DNA from: Perilla frutescens
Taxonomy: Eukaryota > Streptophyta > Magnoliopsida > Lamiales > Lamiaceae
Direction of reading: 5' to 3'
DNA: 64,000 bases
Assembly (NCBI GenBank): GCA_026008535.1
Contig: BRKX01000001.1
Coordinates: forward strand, 71,684,317-71,748,316
Shown here: piece after piece, positions 23,597 to 36,900 of the stretch
How the letters are laid out: each line of letters begins with the position of its first letter
Numbering within the stretch: the first letter of the stretch is position 1
Program-made: the position numbers and the translations under genes
The notes under the pieces: generated by a model
What the model was told of the DNA's origin: nothing
Database searches by the model: none
Seen by the model: the letters and a program-made list of their open reading frames with translations, nothing else

Positions 23597-26500
23597 ATGG
23601 AAAACCCAGTTGCAATCGATCTTGTGGATTTCTTGAATGCTTCACCAACAGCTTTTCATGCAGTAGGTAATGATTTCTTCAATTATTTCCGGGTTATTAG
23701 ATTTTCAGTCTCCCAGTTTTGTAAAGATTCTTGATTTGCACTAGTTTTCCAACTATCGAGACTTTGTTAGTTGTCTAAATTTGAAAGAAAATAAAAATGG
23801 AATTTTATGTGCCATTTTAAGATGAATTTTATGCGTCTGAGGATTTCTGGATTGAACAGTAGGGTTTTCATTTTTCAATCTATTAGGCTTATCATCAAGA
23901 TTAAATTTTTATCAGGTGTATATCATTTTCTTCTAAATTTTTTTGTTCATGCCTGTGTTGTCTATTGATATTTAAGAAAATATTGTTAAAGCGTATGGTT
24001 TATGTGGTTAGATGAAGCGAAGAAGAGGTTGAAAAGCGCCGGATATGTGCAACTGTCTGAGAGGGATGACTGGAAACTAGAAGCTGGCAAGAAATATTAC
24101 TTCACCAGGAATCACTCTACTATTGTTGCTTTTGCTGTTGGTAAAAAGTATGTTATTTGTAGTTCCGAGCTATTTTTTTATCTCAACGAGCTCGTGGTTT
24201 ATGACTCCATGTTATGTTAAAAATGAATAATGATTAGAACTTAGGAAGAACTGCAAAGTTGGAACAATTTGAAGGTGCTGTTCCTAATGAATTTATATAG
24301 ATAATCATAATCTAGTGAATGCAATATAAGGATTGTTATGTATAGATAGAGGGGCTAATTGATTATTGCTTGTAGGTATGTAGCTGGAAATGGGATTTAC
24401 ATAGTTGGTGCTCATACAGACAGTCCCTGCCTGAAACTTAAACCGGTTACTAAGGTGATTACTATATCATAGTGTTTGCATTCGATGGATTATATAGTTA
24501 GGAAAACATGAGTTCAGCAGGAAAAGCTTGATGAGGCACATTTCAGGTTACAAAAGGTGGTTATCTGGAAGTTGGTGTGCAAACTTATGGAGGTGGGCTG
24601 TGGCACACATGGTTCGATCGTGACTTGACAATTGCAGGAAGAGTGATAATTAGAGAGCAGAAAGATGGATCTGAATCCTACTCACACCGGCTTGTCAGAA
24701 TTGAAGAGCCCATTATGCGTATTCCGACCTTGGCAATACACTTGGATAGGTGCTTTTGTTGGAAACCTTGCACCACTTATTTGATCTCTGTTATCTTTTG
24801 CTAATTTGTTATGCTGTTTCCTTTCTTTGATAGGGATGTGAATGATGGCTTCAAAATTAACAAACAGACTCACCTTGCTCCTGTGTTGGCTACATCAGTT
24901 AAGGTAATTTTGAAATGGTATACATTATGTATACTTTGTCTCTGTGTATCTTAGCAATTAGGATTCTATCAGGTTACCCCTATTAGATAGGCTTTAACTA
25001 AACTCTCTCCGCCTTGCATATTTTCATGGGATAGTGGGGCTTGACTGTCATGGTTTTAATAGGTTCCTGTAAAAGCATTCAACTTTTGGAATGCATCTAT
25101 AGATGTACGAGTACTATTCATTTCAATACTCTTTCCTCTGTAATCCAGTAAATGAATCTTTTGGGTCTTCTATCTCCGATACATTAAAGATGTCATCCAC
25201 AGAAAGTAGGTGTGTCATAAAGCAGGGATATGTTCTTGTATTTTCATGTGGAAATATTCTTTACCAAGGGTAGATATCCGCCATAGTGTTTATGAAATTA
25301 GCTTTCTAGGAGAACTCTCTGACACTTCAGTTCACTTGGAATAATGAAACCATCTGACGTGGAAAACATGCTTTACCCCTTGCACACTTGAGCTCGAATG
25401 GGTGCTTTAACTTGTATGATAAAATAAGATATTGAGTGTGGTTCGGGTGACATACCTAGTGCGGGTAATACAACCTAACTGTTGTGTCAGGAATGGAGTA
25501 AATTGAACTAGATGAAGTTCAGATCCCTGGTTGGTTGGCTTATCATTTCCAGTTTGGTATTGAGTAATAGAGTCTCATTAAACTACATTCTTAGATCTTA
25601 CATACTATGCTTTCATCCACCATGAAAAGATCTTTTTGGAAATCCACAGGAAGCAATTCTTTGGTGGTCCAACTGATGAGATTGTATATTTTATAAAGAA
25701 TTTGATAGGGGTTTCTGGCAGTTAAATGAGCTGGACACCGAGCATAGAGGGATGACTTTGTCCTGCTCACATTGGATAACTACCTAATGTGGAGGAAGCA
25801 TCCAGTGGAGTCAAGTGGTTAAATTTCTAAGAACAAAATTTGTCCTCCATATTTTCTACGTATTTGGCCAAAGTGTCTCACTCAATCCATCATCAAATAA
25901 CTGATACATGCATGAGTGGGAGGGTGCATCTCTTTGTTGAAACACGGCCACCTAGCTTCTTTTCTTCAGTATTATCATATGAGATAATAGAGAGCTAAAA
26001 ACATACCGTGTTTACATGGATAAATGTCCTTTCTTGTCTCTGTATTCTCACTTATGTAATTTATATCTGTCATGCAGGCTGAGCTAAATAAATTGACTGC
26101 CGAGAATGGTTCCATTGAAACTGGATCAGGTGATGCAAAGACAAACACAAACCAAAAGCACCATCCCCTTCTGTTGCAGGTAAGCAGCTGCTCTATCTTC
26201 TGTTTCTTGCTTTCTGCATTCTTTTGGAGTTCCTCGTCTACAAAGTCTTACTTTTGAGTTTGCAAATTGTTTGTTAGATAACTTGAGAAAGGAATTGATT
26301 TCATGATTGTGCTTTAATCATTTTGCTTTGATTCTTCCCCTCTTATTGCAGCTGATTGCTGCCCAGCTCGGGTGTGAACCAGACGACATATGTGATTTTG
26401 AACTGCAAGCATGCGATACTCAAAAAAGTGTTGTTGCTGGTGCATTGAAGGAATTTATTTTCTCCGGAAGACTGGATAACTTGTGCATGTCATTTTGCTC

Positions 26501-28346
26501 TTTGAAGGTTTGTGGCAACTACTATCACTTTACAGAAGTCAAAAAATTATATTTATAGAAGCAAAAGCACTTGAAGGTTTTGTTATAATCGTCAAGATTA
26601 ATTGTTCAATAAACGTGGGCTTATGAAAATGTTTATACCTTTATATATGGGATACCCCTTCTCTCTACTTAAATGCGGTCTTTTGTAAAAGTTGTATTTA
26701 AATCTCTCTTCGTGCTTATAGCCAAATCAATGACCTACCAGATAAAATGCAAATACTTAATCCCTCTATGGTTTTAAATACATACAGTTCTAATAACTTT
26801 TTGGTATGAGTTCTTGGCAGCACTTTCACTGTATTACCATTCATTTCGTAATTTCTCTCTGTCTAGCTTCCATGCGTATCTGGAAGAGCTATCAATTTTA
26901 CCAAGTAGATAGCTGTTATTTACGTTTGTGATTTGTCTGGTGGTGATCGTCACTGCAGGCACTGATAGATTCAACTTCCTCTGAAAGCAGTCTCCAGGAA
27001 GAGACTGGCGTAAGATTGGTCGCCTTGTTTGATCACGAGGAAGTTGGGTCTAATTCTGCACAAGGAGCGGGATCCCCTGTTATGTTGGATGCTTTATCAC
27101 GAATCACCAATTCTTTCAGCTCAGATACAAAGGTAGAAACATGTCCGCAAACCATTCTGTTCGTTTCTGGCTTTGATGTAACTGCATTTTACCGGGGTTG
27201 CCTCTTGTTTGGATGTTAAATATTTGGAATCTCGAATCAACTAATAGTGCAAAGCAGATTCTGCAAAATAGCATTCAAATGGGTATGATTAGTTTTTAAG
27301 TATTTTTACAATAATCAGACATGACATCCAAATTTAGCCTTTTCTGTTAAATTGGGAAAAAACATGATCCCAATGAAAAGTTGTCTTACTTCTGTATATA
27401 AAGCAGGGAGCAGGACTTACGAATTTCTTCGAAGAATAACTTGAGTTGGCATTATTGTAGTTTTGACGATAAATTTACACGAAAAGGTATATGGAAGACA
27501 CGAGATTTGAACTTTAAAGAACCTATATATATTAACCCTTAGCCATTCCTTTGCATCAAGTAACATTAATTCTTAATGGATACTGACTAGCAGGTTTCTT
27601 GAAACTTACGGTGATTCAGCTCGTGTTGCGATATTTTTCATTACCTTTCCTATTTCTTTATGTTTTGCTTTCCTATTCTCTGATTGCTACTCTTATATGT
27701 TTTTCACGCAGTTGCTTCCGATAGCGATTCAGAAGAGCTATCTTGTGTCAGCTGATATGGCTCACGCCTTGCATCCAAATTATATGGTGCATCCTTTCTC
27801 TCTGCTCTATATATCAAATATGTAAATAATTGTTACCTATCTAATATATCTATACTCTCGTTATCAGGAAAAACACGAAGAAAACCATCAGCCGAAGGTG
27901 CACGGTGGACTTGTCATCAAACACAATGCAAACCAAAGATACGCGACGAATGCAGTAACTTCCTTCTTGTTCAGGGAAATAGCAGCGAAGCACAGCCTTC
28001 CTGTACAGGTTAGAGACTCTGAATATCTTGTGACGGTTGTGGTGATCGTTCAGCATGCCCGAGTCCCTTATGAGTTTCCCTCTCGATCCGTTTAATGATT
28101 CGTTTGCCAAACGTTTCTTCCCAGGATTTTGTGATACGCAATGACATGATGTGCGGCTCAACAATCGGTCCCATTTTGGCGAGTGGGGTGGGCATTCGCA
28201 CGGTTGATGTCGGAGCCCCACAGCTCTCGATGCATAGCATTCGAGAGATGTGCGCGGTGGACGACGTCAAGCATTCTTACGAGCACTTCAAGGCATTCTT
28301 CCAGGAGTTCTCGCATCTTGACGCTAAACTGGCCGTCGACGTCTAG
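23597..28346 (+). CDS. aspartyl aminopeptidase (M18 family), 11 exons
   Basis: The exons are 23597..23666, 24012..24147, 24376..24454, 24547..24749, 24834..24903, 26078..26179, 26352..26507, 26959..27132, 27712..27786, 27868..28008 and 28125..28346. All joins keep frame with GT...AG borders and give 475 residues, the usual family length. M18 enzymes are cytosolic or vacuolar dizinc peptidases that remove N-terminal Asp or Glu and assemble into a tetrahedral dodecamer. Visible signatures are GAHTDSP with metal ligand H82, FDHEEVGS with the catalytic/metal pair E299-E300, and SMHSIREM with H439 near the C terminus. The N terminus (MENPVAIDLVDFLNASPTAF) is typical of a mature enzyme without a transit peptide. 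It closely resembles Arabidopsis At5g60160. Intron 5 is the longest (1.17 kb). A (TC)n run follows the stop codon near 28482-28505. Confidence 0.95.
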
Positions 28347-28723
28347 GTTTTCTAGGGCTTGCTGGCTTTGTTTGTTTTCCAAAACATTTTCCATATTTGA
28401 GGTTTTAGTTATCTCATTACACTCTAGATTGTTTCTGAACTTGACTGTGTTCACTCCATGGAAATCATTACTACTTTCAACTGTTCTCTCTCTCTCTCTC
28501 TCTCTCATATTGTCTTCGACAGACTTATTCTCAAACGCTATAAAGTATAGCAAGTTTGTAATTTAACTTTATTTATTAAAATGAAATAATGAAGTTCAGT
28601 GAACGAACATAAATAATAGTCAAGATTTTGGTAATTTATAATTATAATAATAAAGATTTGGGATATACGTTTTCATTTTCTTTATAGGAAATATTGCAAA
28701 ATCATTTTTAGTAAATAGTAGTT

Positions 28724-28776
28724 GTCCCACATCGAAGTGGGAGTAGTGTTAAGCATAGCGCTGGAGACTATAAAAT
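28724..28776 (+). promoter_or_regulatory. plant snRNA promoter: USE plus TATA box
   Basis: GTCCCACATCG at 28724-28734 is a perfect match to the plant upstream sequence element RTCCCACATCG. TATAAAAT follows at 28769-28776. The 34-base gap between them is the spacing known for RNA polymerase II snRNA genes; polymerase III snRNA genes have a gap about ten bases shorter. Transcription should begin near 28800. Confidence 0.88.
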
Positions 28777-28799
28777 GAGAGGCGAAATGAGTGGGAAAT

Positions 28800-28934
28800 G
28801 GCACGCAGCCGCGCGTCGAGCACAAAGCGAACTATTCTTTCGCCTTTTACTAAAGAATACCGTGTGCGCGTCGCAATTCAAGCGGCATACGCCTCTTTTT
28901 GGAGGGGGGTCCCCCTTTGGGGTGGGCACCCCAA
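28800..28934 (+). ncRNA. U5: U5 spliceosomal snRNA
   Basis: U5 aligns the exons at the spliceosome core within the U5 and U4/U6.U5 snRNPs. The invariant loop I core CTTTCGCCTTTTACTAAAGA is present at 28837-28856, closed by CTATTCTTT/AAAGAATAC and CACA/TGTG pairing and followed by CCGTG, as in known U5 RNAs. The outer stem can form from GCCGC (28808 region) and GCGGC. A U-rich site, CCTCTTTTTGGAGG (28892-28905), sits where the Sm site belongs, although it lacks the usual AAU before the U run. A G/C-rich terminal hairpin follows. The stretch CAACCAATCTCAGTTTCAA just downstream resembles the plant snRNA 3'-end box. The 5' and 3' ends are estimated. A variant or decaying copy cannot be excluded. 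Confidence 0.85.
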
Positions 28935-28959
28935 CCAATCTCAGTTTCAATTTTTTATG

Positions 28960-30288
28960 TAACTTATTAAATAATAAATAGTATAGTATCTGTTTAATTA
29001 TTTTTCTTCTTATAATTATCTTGAATTTGATTTTATTAATTAATATAATATGTTGAAAATTAATTAAATTTATAATTGAACGTAAACATTTATGAATCAG
29101 AAAAATATACTTATTTTTCTTGTGTTACCTATCTATGTAGTAATTCAGTTTTGAAAAGTTTAGATATTTCATATGAAAATGTTAGTTTGATATAGATTTG
29201 AAAAAATAAAAATAATTCGGAAACAAATTTTGAGTTTCTGATTCATTGATTTCATTTTTCTTTCCTTTCGGAAATAAGATTTGATTTACCGGTTCATTGA
29301 TTTCATTTTTCTTTCCATTTTTGTGGATTTTAAATTCTTATATTGAACCCAAGTAGGTGTTGGAGTTTTGCGATAGGTAAGAACAGATTTTGCTTTTTGT
29401 GGACAAAGGTTGTGTTTAAATTTACAAGTAATGAAATTAAGTCAATGACTTCGAGTAATCTACTGTATAAGTGTTTGTTTGCTAAGTAGTATAAGAGGGT
29501 GATAGATAATTATCACATCCTAATAAACATAATATTGATATCATGGTAAAAGACATTCCAATCAAACACATACCAAATATCATAACATACTTAGTAAATG
29601 AGCCCTAAAAGCCTGTTCAAGATTTTAGAATTTTGAAATTTCTGCATTTGTGGATTAATTACACTTTAGTTCTCGGTGTTTGGGCATTTTTACACTTTTC
29701 CTAAAATTTCAAACATTGCATATTAATAATTAGCATCTGTACCAATGAACGCTTATAACATAGCAATGTTTTCGATCTCCCATGAACTGTTAAAAATCTT
29801 GCTTTGATTTTTGCCTAATTTAAATCATGAGGCATATCCTGAGAAGACCACGATGATGCAAGATTTTCAACAATTCACGTCAATATTTGGAAGGTCAGAA
29901 AATTGATATAGTGCTTTAAGTGTGAATTAGTGCAAATATTAAATATTGATATGTAATGTTTGAAACTTTGAGACAAGTGTAAGAACTCCCAAATGTTGGG
30001 TACCAAATTGTAATTAACCCTTGCCAAAAGTGTAGCTGTGTGTGTAAACGTCTGAGCAGCCAGTACAAATTCTGAATACAGAATGTTGAAGTAAAATGGA
30101 TTTGAGTTACAAAAGAAATAGTCTGTCTAAGCTTCCAAAACACTTGACATTGTTATTCTTCAAATCATTTAATAACTCAACAAAACCAAATAGTCCTAGA
30201 ACCTTTAAATAGGTTGTCAAAAAATGTATCAGAATACAGTGTTGTTTATTGATATGATTAGTGGACCAAAAAGTCCATTGTTTTTTAA
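28960..30288. other. intergenic, no gene seen
   Basis: AT-rich DNA between the U5 gene and the adenylate kinase stop codon. A pair of short direct repeats (GATTCATTGATTTCATTTTT and its near copy) lies near 29240-29315. No open frame of interest. Confidence 0.5.
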
Positions 30289-33200
30289 TCAGGAGAGTGC
30301 CTTCTTAACCTCTGCCGTGACCTCTTGAGGACTCTTCTCCGCAGGAAGGTTCGCAACGATGCCCTTCTTGGTATAGTAATCGATAACCTGAAAATGCACG
30401 TAGCAATAGCATACGATGCTCAGTTAAACAATGTAGAATAGAAAAGGTTAGGAAAAAAAATGCACCGTAGGAATCAATCCAACAGAGATCGAAGTATATG
30501 GCAAAAAACAGTTTTATGTTAGGATCTTCCGATTGTGGATGTCATAGCTACCACAAAATGCACTGCGAAAATTTAGCAAGACTTGTAGACATCATGCGTG
30601 GAAGTTGTAACTCAGCACCGCACGCAAATCAACCAAGAATCCTAACAAGCGTTTCTCCAGTCAGAAACCCTATTTCCACAATAACAGACCTACTTCCTCC
30701 TGTCCAAATTAGGATAAACTGGTTGAATCTGTTATTACAGTTTTATGCAAGCCAAGGCATCAACTATTGAGACGTTCCTTGTGGTTTTTTGAATGATAAA
30801 TCATGTAGTTTTCATATTCACCAAAATTACTAAAAAGGGAACAGGACAATTTTATTCCTTCATTGATCAATTGATGGGTGATATGATGAGTAAATCAGGG
30901 GCAATAACACTTTTATTTTCCAGTTAACTAGGTATGTTATGGCGGAATCTCATTACTCAGACCCAACTAGAGACTTTAGAGAAACATTTGGTGTGGACGA
31001 AGGTTGTTTACCAAGCTTTTTGAAGTTTTTTTTCCAGCCACTACTGAACTACAGTTCAGCTGAGCTTCGAAAAACGAAGGGTGTTTCCAGAAGGTTTTGT
31101 AGATTCAGGGAAAATTCAAGCTGTGGTCATGAGAATCCATTTGAGTGTTTGCTGGGGAAAAATTATGTAATATGTCTTATGAGACATGTTCCGTGCAGAT
31201 ATCTCGTCACTGGATGGTGGAGAAAGTCAATAGGCATCTTAGCATGGATTAGTATGTCTAAATGGCATCTTTCAGAAGCAACAAGAATGGCTAAAGGAGA
31301 TCAAAATTGAACCAACATGACCACTGCATTGATACATAAAGAAGCTGGACAGGAAATGGAATTATGGAATGGAACACCAAAAACTGCTGGTGCTGGATTC
31401 CTGATGCTTCATACATAAAACTACGATGCCTCATACATAAAATAACGATGCTTCATGCATATGATGGAACCAGTTGCCATCAGACAAACTATACAAAATG
31501 GGTATAATGGTAGAGTAGAAAACTAGAGCAAAGGAACTTAAGAAAGCTCAAGCTTGACCTGTTAACCTGGACAAAGATTTTTCATCTTTTTAAAGTTTGA
31601 ATTTATATAGAGACTACTGCAAGTTTCCAGAACCAAACATCATTCCAATTTTGTATTTATTGTCTTATTTGGAGTCCAGAATAGTCAATGATTTGCATAA
31701 ACAGTGAAGGTACCATTGCGCGGTCAATTGTGGTTTGCTTTTTTTATTTATATTATCACTCATGAAGGAAATTAAACAGGTCACCACTCTAAGAGAAACG
31801 GAAACCATCCCAAAAATTGTTCATGATGGCTATTTCACAAGAACATGCACCATCAAAACAAATCATAATGCTAATTGAATATTTTCTCTGATTACTTGAT
31901 TAAACCAATTACAGGTGTAATAAAAAGTTTGGAAACTTCTCGTCTAATTATAGCTTATGAGTTAGCATATATGTAAGCAAAATATTCAAAGCAAAAATGC
32001 TGAAAAGGATGCCAGTAGCAATGAAAAGGTTAGCACACAAGAAAAGAAAGTAATAGCTCAATATGATGCCCAGAAATGCAAAACAGAAAAGACCATGAAA
32101 TAGCTGTCTAAAGAAGTCTTTTTCAAAAAATAAAAATGCAAGCATCCATCCTCTTCCAACTTAAATCACATACGTGCGTAATTAAAGTTTATAGGGTCCA
32201 AAACATATGCAATTTAATTAACATGTAAGACGGCTAATTAGATCTAAATGTAAGATTTAATGATTGAAAATAAAATATTGGAGAGAACTGCAGGGGGAAG
32301 AAAAGATGGAGAGCAAAAAAAAAAACATACTGGTTCAGTCTGCTTGTGGAAAGCTTCAAGCCTTGACTTGAGAACAGCTGCAGTATCATCCTTACGTTGA
32401 ATCAAAGGCTCTCCAGTTACCTTCACAATGGTGATACTAAATCAGTCTATTAGCCTTAAAGAGATTTGGTGCATGAAGCAGCCAGACATGTTTATCCCAA
32501 AGAGAAATAAAAAACCAAACATCATTAGCATTAGAAAATAAAAAATAAAAAATTGTGACCACCCAAATAGCAATCAAAACTCAAAGATTTAACCTGAGAA
32601 CAGGAACACAGCAGAAAGAAAATAAAAGTATAAAAATAATAATCTCATTTGCAATTATAGACGAGGAAAACATTATATTACATCATCAACACCAGGAGCT
32701 TTCGGAGGTGCAAATTTTGTGTGGTAGGAACGACCACTAGAAGGGTGGATCCAACGGCCAGTAATTCTCTCCTCCAAGATAGCATCATCAATTGCAAAGT
32801 TCAAAACTTTGTCAACCTTAACTCCACGTTTGGAAAGCATCTCATCAAGCTGAATATAAGAAAGAGCCAGTTCAGATCATAAATGTTATAACATACCCAA
32901 AAGGTAAACTTTAAATAAACAGTGTCAACCTTTTCTGCTTGGGCAACAGTCCTTGGGAATCCATCAAGAATAAAACCTTTCTCACAGGAAGGCTTCTTCA
33001 ATGCATCATCTATTATCCCAACAACCAAATCATCAGAAACAAGTTCTCCCTGAGAAATCATAAGTAAGAAAAATCATGGTGAGCAGTTCAGTAATCTCAA
33101 GTTAAAGCAGGCAGAGTGTCGGATGTACCTTTTCCATGGTCTCCTTGGCCTTGATTCCAAGGGGAGTCTTCGCAGCAACAGCAGCTCTCAACATATCCCC

Positions 33201-34523
33201 AGTAGCCAGATGGCATAAACAATATTCATCCTTCACTATTGGTGATTGTGTACCTTTTCCAGACCCTGGTGGACCTGCAGTGTGAAATGACCTGGGAATT
33301 AGATAATTGCTTAAAGCATCGTTGGAGCGCCATGTTTCAGAAAAACAGTTTTCCGGGAGACTATTTCCTGAGGATGACGTAGTAGAGGCAATAGGGCTAA
33401 TTTGATATACTCCTTAAGGTTTTAATATATGCCTTCTCAAATGCTGAGGGATTCTAAAACCATAACTGTGGATACACCAGTATATCAAAATGTTCTTGCT
33501 AGTATTGGACCTATTGGTATGAAATTATGATTGCAGAAATACGATAATCCTCTTCATAAGAATATGACAATATTTCATCCCAAAGCTTGATCATAAAAAA
33601 ACTTCATCAGAATTCATATAAGCTGAGATAATTTTAGGCAGTGATTTTGACAATCTTCCTTTCCGCTTTCATTCGTTTTGCTCCACCAGCTAACTCTTGC
33701 AAGACTGTCTCAGCATAAATCAAAATAATTTTTCAAACTATTTCAGGTAATATGCATTTCAGTTGTTCATTACACAAGGCAATGTACTCCATTTTAAGTT
33801 GAACAGAGGAAAGCTCAACTTTTGGAAAGTTGCACATAGCCCCAAACACAATTCCCATAGAACCAAACAACTTCCTAACAAATTTGGTTAATAAACAAAA
33901 ACACAAAGCTGCATTTCGATTGCTCATGAGTCATGAGCAATGCCGTCCATTTTAACTTCAACACTGAGGAGTTTGATTTTGAAAACTTTTGCACTAAGCC
34001 ACAAATATAATAGCCAATTGAAACGTGAGATATATAATGATTTTACAAATAAACAGGATCGGCAAGATAAACGCTCTAAGCTGTACACATGCAGTTAAGA
34101 AAACCACATGCTCAAGAATTGAGCCTCAATTTGTCAATATCAGCATTCATCCATACAGTCAACGTCGACTTCAACATTACCAAGTTCCCTTTCAAGCCCC
34201 AAATTTAATTTCCCTTTCCGAAATTGGCGAACTTTGGCACGCCCAGACATTCATCTACATTAAATCTAAGCCACATAAACTCTTACCAACATCTCAGAAA
34301 CCAAAATTCAGATAACAATTGACAATCAAAATTCAAAAGCACATATTGTCGGACTCCAAACGGTTGTTGATAGAGCGAGAACAAAAGGTTGCTGAGAGGG
34401 GGGGATGAAATTACCAACTAGAATGAGACGTTTGTCAGGCTTGGATTGGCACTTGAGACGGCGGAGAAGCTCCGACATGAGATCCACCGACTGCACATCC
34501 TCCAGATTCGCCGAAGCCGACAT
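30289..34523 (-). CDS. ADK: adenylate kinase (ATP:AMP phosphotransferase), 6 exons
   Basis: The exons are 34523..34415, 33274..33129, 33049..32930, 32849..32682, 32420..32331 and 30387..30289; together they encode 243 residues plus TGA. The enzyme interconverts ATP + AMP and 2 ADP. Visible features are the P-loop GPPGSGKGT (residues 37-45), the AMP-binding block CHLATGDMLRAAV, EKGELVSDDLVVG, the FILDGFPRTVAQAE signature, and a long-form LID starting GRWIHPSSGRSYH. C-terminal residues follow the plant ADK1 pattern ending KKALS. Arabidopsis ADK1 (At5g63400) is nearly the same length. The start at 34523 (MSASANLEDVQ) is the first ATG; a TTG in frame just upstream is not a credible start. The last intron is 1.94 kb. 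In Arabidopsis this gene lies two loci from the 4CL-like gene At5g63380, and the corresponding pair is present in this window. Confidence 0.95.
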
Positions 34524-35025
34524 TCTCAATCACTTTCTCTCTCTAGGTAATCAGATGTGAGATCGAGGAGAGAGGATTAGGAGGATGTTCAATGCGTTCA
34601 AAAATTCTTTGCTTGTGTTTTTGGGAATTTGAGATTTTTGGGGCTTTTCAAGAGCGCTTCAAGTTGAAGCAGGCGCAATGCATGCTAAGGTTTTTATCCG
34701 AAAATACTATTTTGCCCCTCGATTTTATATCTGGTTTTTTTATTGGAATTTTTGCTTAAATTTTTTTATCCTAAAATATAATTTTACAACCCCCGTCGTA
34801 TTTATATAACTTTGTAGGGGTGAAAAACATTAGATATGGCTTAACGAGTGAGAGTTTAGAACTTGTGCGTACATAACGCAAATTCTTGTTATGTTCCACC
34901 CGACTCGACCAGAATATATATATATATATATATAGGGGATGGTTTTGGTGTACATCATCTCTGGTGTGTAAACTGTAAATTAATCTCCAACCACATATTC
35001 ATCGAAATTCAATGGTCAAGATTTA

Positions 35026-35792
35026 GGAGGTGTATTGGATTGGGATTTTGATGGATTTTGTTGGATTTTAAAATGTCCATGGATTTCTATGGATTTTATA
35101 AATCCATAGACTCCACGTGGAGTCTCCCAAAACTCCACATGGAGTCTCCCAACTCCACGCAGAGTCTGGCGGATTTCGTATGGATTTCGGACCGATTTTG
35201 AACGATTTCAATGGATTTCAAATCCATCTCGCCAGCGCTCGTTGGAACACAACGATCGGTGTATCTGGTAAGAAAAATTGAACCCAGCGGCCGCTGGAAT
35301 CGAGCGGCCTTGATCCCAGCGACCGCTGGCACCCAGCGGTCGCTGGAGTGCCATCATCGGCAAGGCCAGCGGCCGCTGGGGTCGGGTGACGGCTGGGGTG
35401 CCCGATTTTAACTCCTCACCGACCGCTGGGACACCGCGCTCGCTGGGTTTTTCAAATCCATCGAAATCTCATGTCTGGAGGTCGGAATTCATCCTTTGTA
35501 ATTTTCACGTGAAATCCAGCTGAAATCCAACGAAATCAATGACATTTTAAAGTCCGTGGATTGTTGAATACCGCAGAATTTTAAAGGACTTTTAAAAGTC
35601 TGGATTGAATACACCAAGATTTCGTTGGACTTTTAAAAGTCTGGATTGAATACACCAAGATTTCATTGGACTTTTAAAAGTCTGGATTGAATACACCATA
35701 ATTTCGTTGAACTTTTAAAAGTCTGGATTGAATACACCCGGATTTTAAAAGTCCAACGAAATCCAACGAAATCTCAATCCAATACACCCCCC
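35026..35792. mobile_element. PIF/Harbinger-like element with a GC-rich palindromic core
   Basis: The element starts GGAGGTGTATTGGATTGGG and ends CTCAATCCAATACACCCCCC, an inverted repeat, with TTA on both sides (35023-35025 and 35793-35795). A TTA duplication with GG-starting ends suggests PIF/Harbinger. The middle (about 35280-35450) is strikingly GC-rich, with repeated near-palindromes CAGCGGCCGCTGG, CAGCGACCGCTGG and CAGCGGTCGCTGG. Toward the right end, about four units of a ~60-bp repeat contain TTTTAAAAGTCTGGATTGAA. Noncoding. Confidence 0.72.
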
Positions 35793-35939
35793 TTAGTTAA
35801 AGAGGCGGTGGCATTTCTGTAAATAAAAGTAACTTCAAAAAACGCATTGACATTTTGGTAATTTTTGCGTCTGGGTTAAAATTAAAAAAAAAAAAGGGAA
35901 AAATCGAACTTCCAGAACCCGGACTAAGGAAGACAACAA

Positions 35940-36900
35940 TCATATGTTGATGAATACATAATCATATGCTAACGAAGTATAATTATTTCATGCACAACAC
36001 CTAACTTTAAATGCAAAACTGATTTTGTTAGGAAATTATTAAATAGCGACTTTTATATGGTTGAAAAGCTAGTCAAGCCTAATTTTCAATAAAAAATTAT
36101 CTCAAAAAAATATGAATCGTGGACAAAGTTATAGTTGTTAGGTTGTTAGTTGCATTATTTGACTTCAATCCACAACATTATTGTTTTTGTTAGCATTGTG
36201 TATAACTTTTCTTTAGCATTACATAATACTTTTGTTAGCATACGACAATGCTAACAACAGCAAATGATAAATTCAATAAAATTAAATTGTTAAATTCTAA
36301 AATTGATGTGATAGCAATATAACTAATCATGATACTAATGAATCATCTGTCATATGCTAACGAATCATCTGTCATGCTTAATTGAGATGGATGTTATACA
36401 TGATGCATATGCAATATTAAACACATATGATTCTATTACCAGATATAATTATACTACATTAGCATTATTATAATATTTTAGTTTGCATATGTCAATGTTA
36501 ACGTTAGCAGTGCATTAGTATTCTCATATAAAAAATCTCTTAATGCATTAATATATTGTTCATTGTGAATATAATTGATACTAATGAAATATTTGTTATA
36601 TGCTAATGAAACACATCCTAATTGAGATTAAATAAACATTTATAACAATATAATTGATGTTAGTGAAGCATGTATTAATTGAAATGTAATAAATATTTAC
36701 AGTAATATAGTCGATGCTAATGAAATATTTGGCATATGCTAACGAAGCATTTGTCATATGCTATTGAAACATTTTCTATATGCTAACGAAGCATACCTAA
36801 TTACGATTGAATAAATCTTTATCGCAGTATAACTGATGCTGACGAAACATTTGTCATATGCTAGCGAAACATATGTCGTATGCTAACGAAGTATTCTGAT
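35940..36900 (+). repeat. irregular repeats of CATATGCTAACGAA
   Basis: The word CATATGCTAACGAAGCAT and variants (GCTAATGAAACAT, GCTAGCGAAACAT) recur at irregular spacing, mixed with ATAATTGATGCTAATG-like segments. The field lies inside the composite element and has no open frame. Confidence 0.65.

Noticed and set aside
30939..31310. 123-codon plus-strand frame inside the last adenylate kinase intron
   Set aside because: No recognisable domain, no splice partners, and it lies within an intron of a well-supported gene on the other strand.
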